This document shows, piece by piece, positions 27,453-36,697 of a stretch of 64,000 bases of DNA. Under the pieces are notes generated by a model. The model saw only the letters and a list, made by a program, of their open reading frames with translations. It was not told the DNA's origin and did not search any database. Both the position numbers and the translations under genes were made by a program. The first letter of the stretch is position 1. Every line of letters begins with the position of its first letter. This stretch comes from Micromonospora wenchangensis (GTDB lineage: Bacteria; Actinomycetota; Actinomycetes; Mycobacteriales; Micromonosporaceae), in NCBI RefSeq assembly GCF_002210435.1, contig NZ_MZMV01000017.1, positions 1 to 64,000 of the forward strand, written 5' to 3'.

Positions 27453-28490
27453 TCAGCCGGTGAGCGCCTCCAACGCCAGGTCCACGTCCGCCTCGGTGGT
27501 GTAGAGGTGGAACGCGACCCGGACCTGCCCGGCGCGCACCGCCGCCCGGATCCCGGCGCGGGCCAGCCGCTGCCGCGCGTCGGGCACCTGCACCGCGACG
27601 ATCGCGCTGTCCCCCGGCGGCCGGCCCAGCCCGGCCAGGAACCGGTTCGCCAACCCCACGTCGTACGCCCCGACCGCCGCCGGGCCGAGCGCGGCGAGAA
27701 GTTCCAGCGCCGGGGCGGTGCCCACCCAACTGAACCAGGCCGGGGAGCTGTCGAACCGGCGGGCGTCGTCGGCCAACCGCAGCGGCGGACCGTAGTAGGT
27801 GGACAGCGGCTCCTTGCCCGCGAACCAGCCGGCGGCGTCCGGACGCATCCGCTCGCGCAGCGCCGGGGCCAGGTAGGCCAGCGCCGAGCCGCGCGGCGAC
27901 ACCAGCCACTTGTACGTCCCGACCGCGACCGCGTCGGCCAGCGCAGCGTCGAACGGCAGCCACCCACACGCCTGGGTGGCGTCCACCACCACCAGCGCGC
28001 CGTGCGCGCGGGCCGCGGCCACGATCCCGGCGTACGGGGCGACGGCGCCGTCGGCGGACTGCACCAGGCTGAACGCGACCAGGTCGGTGTCGGCGTCGAT
28101 CGCGTCGCACAGGCCGGCCAGCGGCACGGTGCGCACCCGCACCCCGCGTTCCTCCTGCACCAGCCAGGGGAAGAGGTTCGCGGTGAACTCGACCTCGGGG
28201 ACGACCACGGTGGCCCCGGCGGGCAGGGCGGCGGCGATCGGTCCGAGCAGCTGCGACACGCCGACCCCGACCGCGACGTCGGTCACCGGCACCCCGACCA
28301 GGCCGGCGAACGCCTCCCGGGACCGCCCGGTCGCCTCCTCCCACACCTCGTGGGAGGTACGCCCCACCCGCCAGTCGGCCAGGGCCTCCTGCACCGCCGT
28401 CCAGACCGGCTCGGGCGGAAGCCCGTAACTGGCGGTGTTCAACCAGCCGGGTTCCGGCTGCCACAGCTCGCGTGCCTGCGCCAACTCCAT
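27453..28490 (-). CDS. Class V PLP-dependent aminotransferase/lyase, EgtE/IscS-like fold
   Basis: Fold-type I PLP enzyme of 345 aa. Asp170 (VVVDATQACGW) should hold the pyridine nitrogen and Lys194 (GTYKWLVSPRG) the aldimine. It resembles NifS/EgtE-type enzymes but has no active-site Cys loop of a desulfurase that I can see. No egt genes are nearby, so the reaction is open. The start is ATG at 28490; a TAGCCT -10 box ends 6 nt upstream, so it is probably leaderless. It is divergent from the SPFH gene. Confidence 0.85.
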   Translation of the reverse strand: MELAQARELWQPEPGWLNTASYGLPPEPVWTAVQEALADWRVGRTSHEVWEEATGRSREAFAGLVGVPVTDVAVGVGVSQLLGPIAAALPAGATVVVPEVEFTANLFPWLVQEERGVRVRTVPLAGLCDAIDADTDLVAFSLVQSADGAVAPYAGIVAAARAHGALVVVDATQACGWLPFDAALADAVAVGTYKWLVSPRGSALAYLAPALRERMRPDAAGWFAGKEPLSTYYGPPLRLADDARRFDSSPAWFSWVGTAPALELLAALGPAAVGAYDVGLANRFLAGLGRPPGDSAIVAVQVPDARQRLARAGIRAAVRAGQVRVAFHLYTTEADVDLALEALTG

Positions 28491-28502
28491 GCGTCGAGGC
28501 TA
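28491..28502 (-). promoter_or_regulatory. Leaderless -10 box before the class V aminotransferase
   Basis: Minus-strand TAGCCT (28502-28497) followed by 6 nt and the ATG at 28490; no Shine-Dalgarno. Confidence 0.5.
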
Positions 28503-28642
28503 GTGACACCCCCGCGCGCCCGGTCAGCACCAATCCGCCGGTGGTGGCCCGCACCCGCCGGCCACCCGACCGGCACCGGCTTGACCGGCTGACCTAGGTT
28601 GATGATCCACACAGCGACGCTCCCCTGGAAGGGTGATGCCCC

Positions 28643-29503
28643 GTGCCCGTCGGCTTCACGTTCGCCGTCATTCTCGCCGTCGGGGCGCTGGTCGCCGGCG
28701 CGGTCCTGCTCCTCGCCCGCCACCCGGGCGTCAGGCGCACCTGCGCGCTGGTCGCGCTCGGCTGCCTGGCCGGCGCGCTGCTGTTCGGGATCGGCGCCAG
28801 TGCGCACTCCGTGCCGATCCGCTCGGTGGGCATCGTCACCAGCTTCAACAAGCCGACCGGCGAGGTCACCGGCTCCGGGCTCAAGTGGGTCGCCCCCTGG
28901 CAGAAGGTGGGCGAGTGGGACGCCGGCCGGCAGAAGTACGACCACATCGGCGGCGACCAGTGCGTCCGGGTGCGGACCGGCACGCTCGCCGACGCCTGCG
29001 TCGAGGTGCTCGTCGAGTGGCAGGTCAAGCCGGAGAACGCGCCAAAGCAGTTCATGGACTACAAGGGCGACTTCGAGAGCTTCCGGGGCCAGCGGGTGGG
29101 GGTGCAGCTCGACAGCGCGGTCAACGACGCCTTCGCCACGTACAACCCGCTGGAGAAGATCGACGCCCGGACGGGGAACCTGAACGTCGACCTCAAGCCG
29201 TTCGCCGAGAGCATCCGGAGCAACGCCGAGGGCCGGCTCTCCGGCGACGTCGACATCCTGTCCGTCACCATCACCCGGGTCAACCACGACGACAAGACCG
29301 AGGGCAACATCAAGGCCTTCCAGGACAAGCTCGCCCAGACCCGTAACCTCGAACAGGACCGCCGCAACGCCGACATCCAGCGGCAGATCACCGAGACCAA
29401 CGCCAAGGTCGACAAGGTGTCCCGCTGCCTGGAGATCGCCGAGAAGAACGGCAGCACCCCCGGGCTGTGCATCAACCCGGGGATCGTCACCGGCGGCAAG
29501 TGA
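28643..29503 (+). CDS. SPFH/prohibitin-domain membrane protein
   Basis: Protein of 286 aa with two N-terminal hydrophobic helices (about residues 5-27 and 33-52), then an SPFH (band 7) domain starting VPIRSVGIVTSFNKPTGEVTGSGLKWVAPWQKV and a charged helical region (QDKLAQTRNLEQDRRNADIQRQI). SPFH proteins oligomerise on membranes and organise microdomains or proteases; the specific role here is unknown. The start is GTG at 28643, with GGAAGGG somewhat far upstream (13 nt). It ends facing dnaE with a perfect hairpin between the two stops. Confidence 0.85.
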   Translation: MPVGFTFAVILAVGALVAGAVLLLARHPGVRRTCALVALGCLAGALLFGIGASAHSVPIRSVGIVTSFNKPTGEVTGSGLKWVAPWQKVGEWDAGRQKYDHIGGDQCVRVRTGTLADACVEVLVEWQVKPENAPKQFMDYKGDFESFRGQRVGVQLDSAVNDAFATYNPLEKIDARTGNLNVDLKPFAESIRSNAEGRLSGDVDILSVTITRVNHDDKTEGNIKAFQDKLAQTRNLEQDRRNADIQRQITETNAKVDKVSRCLEIAEKNGSTPGLCINPGIVTGGK

Positions 29504-29507
29504 CCGG

Positions 29508-29540
29508 CCCGCCGGGCGGTGGTGGCCACCGCCCGGCGGG
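29508..29540. terminator. Perfect bidirectional terminator between SPFH gene and dnaE
   Basis: 15-bp perfect stem (29508-29522 with 29526-29540) and a 3-nt loop. It fills nearly all of the 37 nt between the two convergent stop codons. Confidence 0.85.
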
Positions 29541-32500
29541 TCAGCTCACGTTGGCCGGGCCGAGGACGCTCTTGAGGTCACCCATCAGCGCGGTGGTGGC
29601 GGCCACCCGGAACGGGCCGAGCCGCAGGGTGGTCACCTTGCCGCCGTTGAGCAGCTTGACGTGCACCTCGGTGTCGCCCGGGTGCAGCACCAGGGTCTCC
29701 TTGAGCCGTTCCACCAGCGGCGGCGTGCAGCGGTGCACCGGGATGGTCAGCGTCACCGGCTTGCTGCCGGGGGTGCTGGTGACGTCCGGCATGGACATGT
29801 CCATCGCCATGATCCGGGGGGTGTCGTCGCGCCGGTCCACCCGGCCCTTGACCACCACGATCGCGTCCTCGGCGATGTACTGGCCGATCACCTCGTAGGT
29901 GTTCGGGAAGAACAACGTCTCCACCCCGCCGGCCAGGTCCTCCAACGCCGCCGAGGCCCAGGCCCGGCCCTGCTTGGTGACCCGGCGCTGCACGCCGGAG
30001 AGGATGCCGGCCAGGGTGACCACCGCGCCGTCGGGCACGGTACCCTCCTCCGACAGCGCGGCGATGGTGGTGTCGGCCGCCGCGCCCAGGACGTGTTCCA
30101 GGCCGAACAGCGGGTGGTCGGAGACGTAGAGGCCGAGCATCTCGCGTTCGAAGGCGAGCTTGTCCCGCTTGTCCCACTCGGCGTCGCCGATGGTCGGCAT
30201 CACGGTGGTGCTGCCGGTGTCGGCGTCACCGAAGCCGGCCCCGAACAGGTCGTACTGGCCGACGGCCTCCTTGCGCTTGACGTCGGCGAAGGCGTCGATG
30301 GCGTCGGCGTGCACGGCGAGCAGGCCCTTGCGGGTGTGCCCCAGCGAGTCGAACGCACCCGCCTTGATCAGGGATTCGATGGTCTTCTTGTTGCAGACCA
30401 CCGCGTCGACCTTGGACAGGAAGTCGTAGAAGTCGGCGTACTCGCCCTTCTCGTCGCGGCACCGCATGATCGCCGCGACCACGTTCGCCCCGACGTTGCG
30501 CACCGCGGCCAGGCCGAAGCGGATGTCCTTGCCGACCGGGGTGAACGGGCCGGCGGAGGTGTTCACGTCCGGCGGCAGCACCTGGATGCGCATCCGGCGG
30601 CACTCCGACAGGTAGAGCGCCATCTTGTCCTTGTCGTCACCGACGGAGGTCAGCAGCGCCGCCATGTACTCGGCCGGGTAGTGCGCCTTGAGGTACGCCG
30701 TCCAGTACGACACCAGGCCGTACGCCGCCGAGTGGGCCTTGTTGAAGGCGTACCCGGCGAACGGGACCAGGACGTCCCACACGGCCTGGATGGCCTCGTC
30801 GGAGTAGCCGCGCTCGCGGCAGCCGTCGCGGAACGGGATGAACTCCTTGTCGAGGATCTCCTTCTTCTTCTTGCCCATCGCCCGGCGCAGCAGGTCGGCC
30901 TGGCCGAGGGTGTAGCCGGCGAGGATCTGCGCGGCGCGCTGCACCTGCTCCTGGTAGACGATCAGGCCGTGGGTGGGCGCGAGGATCTCCCGTAGCGGCT
31001 CCTCCAGCTCCGGGTGGATCGGGGTGATCTCCTGGAGGCCGTTCTTGCGCAGCGCGTAGTTGGTGTGCGAGTCGACGCCCATCGGGCCGGGCCGGTAGAG
31101 CGCCAGCACGGCCGAGATGTCCTCGAAGTTGTCCGGCTTCATCAGCCGCAGCAGCGAGCGCATCGGCCCGCCGTCGAGCTGGAACACCCCGAGGGTGTCG
31201 CCCCGGGCGAGCAGGTCGTAGGCGGGCTTGTCGTCCAGCGGCAGGCCCAGCAGGTCGAGTTCCCGACCGTGGTTGAGCTGGATGTTCTTGACCGCGTCGT
31301 CGATGATCGTCAGGTTGCGCAGGCCGAGGAAGTCCATCTTCAACAGCCCGAGCGACTCGCAGGTCGGGTAGTCGAACTGGGTGATGATCACCCCGTCGGC
31401 GTCCCGGCGCATCAGCGGGATGTGGTCGATGATCGGCTCGGCGGACATGATCACGCCGGCGGCGTGCACACCGGTCTGCCGGATCAGCCCCTCGATGCCC
31501 TTGGCGGTGTCGATCACCTTGCGGACGTCCGGGTCGGTCTCGTAGAGGCCGCGGATCTCGCCGGCCTCGGCGTACCGGGGGTGCTTCGGGTCGAAGATGC
31601 CGGTGAGCGGGATGTCCTTGCCCATCACCGCCGGGGGCATCGCCTTGGTGATCCGGTCACCCACCGCGTACGGGAAGCCGAGGACCCGGGCCGAGTCCTT
31701 GATCGCGGCCTTCGCCTTGATCGTACCGAAGGTGGCGATCTGCGCGACCTTGTCCTCGCCCCACTTGTCGGTCACGTACTTGATCACCTCGCCGCGCCGA
31801 CGCTCGTCGAAGTCGATGTCGACGTCAGGCATCGAGACCCGCTCGGGGTTGAGGAACCGCTCGAAGATCAGGCCGTGCGGGATCGGGTCCAGGTCGGTGA
31901 TGCCCAGCGCGTACGCGACGAGCGAACCGGCCGCCGAGCCACGCCCGGGGCCCACCGCGATGCCCTGGCTCTTGGCCCACTGGATGAAGTCGGCCACCAC
32001 GAGGAAGTACGACGGGAAGCCCATCTGGTTGATGACGCCCAGCTCGTACTCGGCCTGCACCACGTGCCCCTCGGGGATGCCCCCCGGGTAGCGCCGGGCC
32101 AGCCCCTTGAAGGTCTCCTTGCGGAACCAGGACTCCTCGGTCTCCCCCTCCGGCACCGGGAACCGCGGCATCAGGTTGTGGAACTCGAACATCCCGCTCG
32201 GGTCGACCTTCTCGGCCACCAGCAGGGTGTTGCGGCAGCCCTGCTGCCAGAACTCCGAGGAGTCGACGGCGCGCATCTGGTCGGCGGACTTGACGAAGTA
32301 GCCGCCGCCCTCGAACCGGAACCGGTTCGGGTCGGCGACGTTGCTGCCGGTCTGTACGCAGAGCAGCACGTCGTGCGCCTCGGCCTGCGCCTCGTGGGTG
32401 TAGTGCGAGTCGTTGGTGACCACCGGCGGGATGTCCAGCTTGCGGGCGATGGTGATCAGATCCTCGCGGACCCGCTGCTCGATGGAGAGCCCGTGGTCCA

Positions 32501-33071
32501 TGATCTCCAGGAAGTAGTTCTCCTTGCCGAAGATGTCCTGGTAGGCGGCGGCCACCTTGAGCGCCTCGTCGAACTGGCCCAGCCGCAGCCGGGTCTGCAC
32601 CGCGCCGGACGGGCAGCCGGTGGTGGCCATGATGCCCTCGGCGTGCTCGGCGATCAGCTCCATGTCCATCCGGGGCCACTTGACGTAGTGCCCCTCCATG
32701 GACGCCCGGGAGTTGAGGGTGAACAGGTTCTTCAGGCCCTGCGCGTTGCGCGCCCACATGGTCTTGTGGGTGATCGCGCCGTTACCGGAGACGTCGTCGC
32801 TCTTCTGTTCCGGCCGGCCCCACTTGACCCGGGCCTTGTGGTAGCGCGACTCCGGGGCGACGTACGCCTCGACGCCGAGGATCGGGGTGACGCCGGCGGC
32901 CATCGCCTGCTTGTAGAAGTCGTTCGCGCCGTGCATGTTGCCGTGGTCGGTGATCGCCACCGCCGGCATCCCCAGCCGGTTGGCCTCGGCGAAGAGGTCC
33001 TTCAGCCGGGCCGCCCCGTCGAGCATCGAGTACTCGGTGTGCACGTGCAGATGCGCGAACGAATCACCCAT
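29541..33071 (-). CDS. dnaE: DNA polymerase III subunit alpha (DnaE1 type)
   Basis: Replicative polymerase of 1176 aa. The N-terminal PHP domain has its metal motif HLHVHTEYS at residues 7-15 and ITDHGNMHG, so the proofreading-type nuclease of actinobacterial DnaE1 is likely active. The polymerase active site [12 protein letters not shown] lies near residue 418. Then come the thumb/fingers, a helix-hairpin-helix, and an OB fold near 1000-1070 ([28 protein letters not shown]). Length and the PHP motif fit the main replicase rather than the shorter error-prone DnaE2. ATG at 33071 has a GGGGGG tract upstream. A 1681-residue open frame continuing upstream is a shadow. Confidence 0.97.
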   Translation of the reverse strand: MGDSFAHLHVHTEYSMLDGAARLKDLFAEANRLGMPAVAITDHGNMHGANDFYKQAMAAGVTPILGVEAYVAPESRYHKARVKWGRPEQKSDDVSGNGAITHKTMWARNAQGLKNLFTLNSRASMEGHYVKWPRMDMELIAEHAEGIMATTGCPSGAVQTRLRLGQFDEALKVAAAYQDIFGKENYFLEIMDHGLSIEQRVREDLITIARKLDIPPVVTNDSHYTHEAQAEAHDVLLCVQTGSNVADPNRFRFEGGGYFVKSADQMRAVDSSEFWQQGCRNTLLVAEKVDPSGMFEFHNLMPRFPVPEGETEESWFRKETFKGLARRYPGGIPEGHVVQAEYELGVINQMGFPSYFLVVADFIQWAKSQGIAVGPGRGSAAGSLVAYALGITDLDPIPHGLIFERFLNPERVSMPDVDIDFDERRRGEVIKYVTDKWGEDKVAQIATFGTIKAKAAIKDSARVLGFPYAVGDRITKAMPPAVMGKDIPLTGIFDPKHPRYAEAGEIRGLYETDPDVRKVIDTAKGIEGLIRQTGVHAAGVIMSAEPIIDHIPLMRRDADGVIITQFDYPTCESLGLLKMDFLGLRNLTIIDDAVKNIQLNHGRELDLLGLPLDDKPAYDLLARGDTLGVFQLDGGPMRSLLRLMKPDNFEDISAVLALYRPGPMGVDSHTNYALRKNGLQEITPIHPELEEPLREILAPTHGLIVYQEQVQRAAQILAGYTLGQADLLRRAMGKKKKEILDKEFIPFRDGCRERGYSDEAIQAVWDVLVPFAGYAFNKAHSAAYGLVSYWTAYLKAHYPAEYMAALLTSVGDDKDKMALYLSECRRMRIQVLPPDVNTSAGPFTPVGKDIRFGLAAVRNVGANVVAAIMRCRDEKGEYADFYDFLSKVDAVVCNKKTIESLIKAGAFDSLGHTRKGLLAVHADAIDAFADVKRKEAVGQYDLFGAGFGDADTGSTTVMPTIGDAEWDKRDKLAFEREMLGLYVSDHPLFGLEHVLGAAADTTIAALSEEGTVPDGAVVTLAGILSGVQRRVTKQGRAWASAALEDLAGGVETLFFPNTYEVIGQYIAEDAIVVVKGRVDRRDDTPRIMAMDMSMPDVTSTPGSKPVTLTIPVHRCTPPLVERLKETLVLHPGDTEVHVKLLNGGKVTTLRLGPFRVAATTALMGDLKSVLGPANVS

Positions 33072-33238
33072 GCGTGACGCCCCCCGGCGGTGTGGATCAG
33101 ACCTGCTGTCGACTCGACCGGCCCACCCTACCGGCCGGCCCCGCGCCGCATCCGATGCCGCTCCGGGGTGGTCCCGGGAGATCCGGCCGCCCCCGGTCCC
33201 GGCCGGCGCGGACGCCGGCCGGGACCACGCCGGGGCGG

Positions 33239-34819
33239 TCAGTGCATCGCGGTCAGGGCCGCCGCCTCCTGCTCGGCCCGCTCGTCGCCGCTGACCTCGT
33301 GCAGCGGCTTCTCCCTGATGAACAGGACCGCGACCAGGGCGAGCAGGGCGATCGGCGCGCCGATCAGGAACAGTTCCGAGGTGGCGGTGGCGTACGCCTC
33401 CTGCACGACCGCCAGGACCGGGGCGGGCAACGCGGACAGGTCGGGCACCTCGGTGGTGCCGCCGCCGGTGGCGCCGGCCGCCGGGCCGAGCCGCTCGGTC
33501 ATCAGGCCGGTGACCCGGTTGGCCAGCACCGCGCCGAGGGCGCTGACCCCGATCGCGCCACCCATGCTGCGGAAGAAGGTCAGCACCGAGGTGGCCGCGC
33601 CGAGTTCGTGGGCGGGCACGTCGTTCTGCGCGGCGAGGACCAGGTTCTGCATGAGCATGCCCACGCCGGTGCCGAGCACCGCCATGTAGAGCGACAGCAA
33701 CGGCACGCCGGTGTCGGCGTCGATGGTGCTCAGCAGCAGCATCCCGACGGTCATCACGGCCGCCCCGGCCACCAGGTAGACCTTCCACCGGCCGAACCTG
33801 GTGATGAGCTGGCCGGCGACGGTGGAGGAGACCAGCAGGCCGAGGATCATCGGCAGGCTCATCAGGCCGGCGACGGTCGGCGACTTGCCCAGCGAGGTCT
33901 GGAAGTACTGCGACAGGAAGACCGTGCCACCGAAGAGGGCCACCCCGACCAGCACACTGGCGACCGTGGTCAGCGTGACCGTACGGCTGCGGAAGATCCG
34001 CAGCGGGATGATCGGCTCGGGCACCCTCGACTCGACCCAGACCGCCAGGGCCAGCAGCACCAGCCCGCCGACGACCATCAGCGCCGTCCAGCCCGAGGCC
34101 CAGGCGAACCGGTGCCCGGCCAGCGACGACCAGACCAGCAGGGTGGACACGCCCGCGGTGATCAGCAGCGCCCCCCACCAGTCGATGCGCGCCCTGCGGC
34201 GGACCACCGGCAGGTGCAGGGTGCGTTGCAGCAGGACGATCGACAGCAGGCTGAACGGCACGCCGATCAGGAAGCACCAGCGCCAGCCCAGCCACGAGGT
34301 GTCGACCAGGACGCCGCCGATCAGCGGGCCGGCGATCGTGCCGACGCCGAACACGGCGCCGAAGATGCCGGCGTACCGGCCCAGCTCGCGGGGCGGGATC
34401 ATGGCCGCCATCACGATCAGCGCCAGGGCGGTCATCCCGCCCGCGCCGACGCCCTGCACGATCCGGCTGGCCAGCAGGGTCTCCACGTTGCGGGCGAGCC
34501 CGGCGATCAACGAGCCGACCACGAACAGGCCGAGGGAGAGCTGGATGAGCAGCTTCTTGCTGTAGAGGTCGGCCATCTTGCCCCACAGCGGCACGGTGGC
34601 GGTCATCGCCAGCAGCTCGGTGGTGACGATCCAGGTGTAGACGGTCTGGCTGCCGTTGAGTTCGGCGATGATGCGCGGCAGCGCGTTCGCCACCACCGTC
34701 GAGGCGAGGATCGCCACGAACATGCCCACCATCAGGCCGGAGAGGGCCTGGAGGACCTCCCGGCGGGACATCCGGCCGGTGCCCGCCTCGGGCGGGGTCG
34801 ACGCGGCAGTTGCGGTCAT
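33239..34819 (-). CDS. DHA2-family MFS exporter (EmrB/QacA type), second copy
   Basis: Drug:proton antiporter of 526 aa with about 14 membrane segments. [13 protein letters not shown] near residue 76 is the motif A loop and [19 protein letters not shown] near 150 resembles motif C. Sequence similarity to the first DHA2 protein is low, so it is not a recent duplicate. It starts 10 nt after its TetR gene and is probably controlled by it. Confidence 0.93.
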   Translation of the reverse strand: MTATAASTPPEAGTGRMSRREVLQALSGLMVGMFVAILASTVVANALPRIIAELNGSQTVYTWIVTTELLAMTATVPLWGKMADLYSKKLLIQLSLGLFVVGSLIAGLARNVETLLASRIVQGVGAGGMTALALIVMAAMIPPRELGRYAGIFGAVFGVGTIAGPLIGGVLVDTSWLGWRWCFLIGVPFSLLSIVLLQRTLHLPVVRRRARIDWWGALLITAGVSTLLVWSSLAGHRFAWASGWTALMVVGGLVLLALAVWVESRVPEPIIPLRIFRSRTVTLTTVASVLVGVALFGGTVFLSQYFQTSLGKSPTVAGLMSLPMILGLLVSSTVAGQLITRFGRWKVYLVAGAAVMTVGMLLLSTIDADTGVPLLSLYMAVLGTGVGMLMQNLVLAAQNDVPAHELGAATSVLTFFRSMGGAIGVSALGAVLANRVTGLMTERLGPAAGATGGGTTEVPDLSALPAPVLAVVQEAYATATSELFLIGAPIALLALVAVLFIREKPLHEVSGDERAEQEAAALTAMH

Positions 34820-34829
34820 GGACGTTTCC

Positions 34830-35483
34830 TTACCGGGTTCGGTGCACGCCCGGCGCGGTCGCGCCGGGCCGGTCGGGGGTACGGGGGTCGGGCAGCCCGG
34901 CGGCGACGGCGGCGAACGCCTCGTCGAGCAGATCGGCCAGGGAACGGGACCCGCCGCCGGTGGCCCAGCGGACCATCGCGGTGCGCAGCGCGGCCCCGGT
35001 GACCGCCACCACGAGGGCCGGGTAGCCGTCGTCCGGGTCGTGGCCGGTGCGCGCCGCGAGCGCCTCGACCATGGCCTGCTCGGTCGTCGCGTTGCCGGAG
35101 ACCAGCCGGGCCAGCAGCATCGGGTGCTGCATCACCACCTGCATCCGCAGCAGCCACAACGCGGCGTCGCCCTCCACCTCGTCGATCACGCCGGCCAGGG
35201 CCGACCGGATCGCCGCCAGCGCCGGCACCTGCGCCGGTACGGCGGCCAGCGCCCGCAGCACCCGGTCCCGGTCGCCCGCGGTGTCGCCGACCAGCGCGTC
35301 GTCCTTGGTGGCGAAGTAGTTGAAGAAGGTCCGGGCGGAGACGTCCGCCGCCTCGGCGATCTCCTCGACGGTGACCTGGTCCAGCCCCCGCTCGGCGACC
35401 AGGCGCAGCGCGGCGGCGGCCAGTGCGGCGCGGGTCTGCCGCTTCTTGCGGTCCCGCCGTCCGAGTCCCTCGTCCCTGGTCAC
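34830..35483 (-). CDS. TetR-family regulator of the second DHA2 exporter
   Basis: Repressor of 217 aa. The N-terminal HTH is near residues 30-62 (VTVEEIAEAADVSARTFFNYFATKDDAL) and belongs to the TetR group with FFNYF recognition helices. GTG at 35483 is the start. The exporter follows 10 nt downstream. A small palindrome lies 22 nt upstream, suited to autoregulation. Confidence 0.9.
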   Translation of the reverse strand: MTRDEGLGRRDRKKRQTRAALAAAALRLVAERGLDQVTVEEIAEAADVSARTFFNYFATKDDALVGDTAGDRDRVLRALAAVPAQVPALAAIRSALAGVIDEVEGDAALWLLRMQVVMQHPMLLARLVSGNATTEQAMVEALAARTGHDPDDGYPALVVAVTGAALRTAMVRWATGGGSRSLADLLDEAFAAVAAGLPDPRTPDRPGATAPGVHRTR

Positions 35484-35505
35484 GGAGGCAGCCTACGAAC
35501 AAAAA

Positions 35506-35518
35506 TGCAGTGCCTGCA
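35506..35518. promoter_or_regulatory. Small palindrome upstream of the TetR-DHA2 operon
   Basis: TGCAG-TGC-CTGCA in an AT-richer tract between the divergent TetR and sigma factor genes. It is a plausible operator, though the arms are short. Confidence 0.4.
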
Positions 35519-35634
35519 AACTTGCGCAGTGTGACATGAAACTCGACCGGGGGCCGCGCCGGTCCGGGGTGGCCCGGCTGGGTCCCGGCGGCATAGCCTC
35601 GACGGCACCACACCACGGCGGTCGGGGGACGGCC

Positions 35635-36174
35635 ATGCTCCTCGCGGACGACATCGACGACCTGGCCCGCGCCGCCGCCCGGGGCGAGCCGGGCGCCCTC
35701 GACGCGCTGCTGACGGCGGTACGCCCCGAGGTGCTGCGGCTGTGCGGCCGGCTGCTGCCCCACCGGGAGGACGCCGAGGAGGCCTGCCAGGACGCCCTGC
35801 TCGCGGTGGCCCGGGGCATCGGACGCTTCGAGGGCCGCTCGTCGTTCCACACCTGGCTGTACCGGCTCACCGCCAACCGGGCCCGGTCGACCTACCGGAC
35901 GCTGCGCCGACGCTGGCAGGTCGAGGCCGGCGGGGTGCCGCTGCCCGACCCACCGGACCCCCGGCGCACCAGCGTGGTCGCCGGCACCCGCCTCGACCTG
36001 CTCGACGCGCTGGACGCGGTCCGCCCCGAGGCGGCCGAGGCGCTGACCCTGCGCGACCTGTTCGGCCTGTCCTACCCCGAGATCGCCACCCTGCTCGACG
36101 TGCCGGAGGGCACCGTGAAGTCCCGCGTCCACCAGGCCCGCCGCCAGGTCCGGGAACGGTTGACCGGTGGCTGA
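35635..36174 (+). CDS. ECF-type RNA polymerase sigma factor
   Basis: Sigma70-family ECF factor of 179 aa. Region 2 covers about residues 20-80 (EDAEEACQDALLAVARGIGRFEGRSSFHTWLYRLTANRARS, shown here in part) and region 4 about 125-175 (LSYPEIATLLDVPEGTVKSRVHQARRQV). No anti-sigma factor gene follows; instead a lipoprotein gene overlaps its end by 8 nt. ATG at 35635 has GGGGGAC a few bases upstream; a longer frame starting in the TetR gene is rejected. Confidence 0.9.
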   Translation: MLLADDIDDLARAAARGEPGALDALLTAVRPEVLRLCGRLLPHREDAEEACQDALLAVARGIGRFEGRSSFHTWLYRLTANRARSTYRTLRRRWQVEAGGVPLPDPPDPRRTSVVAGTRLDLLDALDAVRPEAAEALTLRDLFGLSYPEIATLLDVPEGTVKSRVHQARRQVRERLTGG

Positions 36175-36697
36175 ACGGACCGGCCGACGGCTGGCCGCCG
36201 CGCTGCTGCTCGTACCGGTGACGGGCTGCGCGACCCCGGTCGCCCCGCTCCCGGTCCGGCCACCGACACCCACCCCGGCGATCCCGGCGAGCGCCCCGGC
36301 GACCACCGTGGCCCCGACCCCGTCCGGCCCGGCCCCGCCCACCGTCGGCGCGCTGCCGACGCGGGCCGCGCCGGCACCGTCCACCCCCGACCGGACCCCG
36401 GGCACCCGGCCACCGTCGGCCAGCCCCCGGCCGAGCGCCTGCCTGGGCCCGGTCCGCTACGACCTGGTGCTCGCCGACACCGAGCTGGCACTGGTGAAGT
36501 CGCTGTGCCTGGGCGTCGGCGGGGTGCTCCGGCTCCAGGGGATCGGCCCCGGCGAGGTCACGGTGGACCGGGAGGACCTGGTCGACCGGAACTACGAGGC
36601 CGGCGTGGTCGACGTCCGCTTCCTGCGCGCCGGCACGGTCGGGGTGACCATCCCGTACGAGGGGACGACGTACCTGGTAACGGTGGTGGTCGTCTAG
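36167..36697 (+). CDS. Lipoprotein with Pro-rich linker and small C-terminal beta domain
   Basis: Exported lipoprotein of 176 aa. Signal peptide MAERTGRRLAAALLLVPVTG with lipobox V-T-G-C (Cys21), then about 70 residues rich in Pro/Thr/Ala, then an 85-residue domain from ACLGPVRYDLVLADTELALV to the end that looks like an all-beta fold (many V/T alternations). No family is recognised. The GTG start lies inside the sigma gene (GTGGCTGA), so translation is coupled. It could be the surface sensor or effector of the ECF system. Its stop shares the CTAG at 36694-36697 with the convergent kinase gene. Confidence 0.72.
   Translation: MAERTGRRLAAALLLVPVTGCATPVAPLPVRPPTPTPAIPASAPATTVAPTPSGPAPPTVGALPTRAAPAPSTPDRTPGTRPPSASPRPSACLGPVRYDLVLADTELALVKSLCLGVGGVLRLQGIGPGEVTVDREDLVDRNYEAGVVDVRFLRAGTVGVTIPYEGTTYLVTVVVV

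Noticed and set aside
33072..34586. 505-codon N-terminal extension of dnaE
   Set aside because: It is out of frame with, and covered by, the DHA2 exporter gene; the PHP domain starts right after the ATG at 33071.
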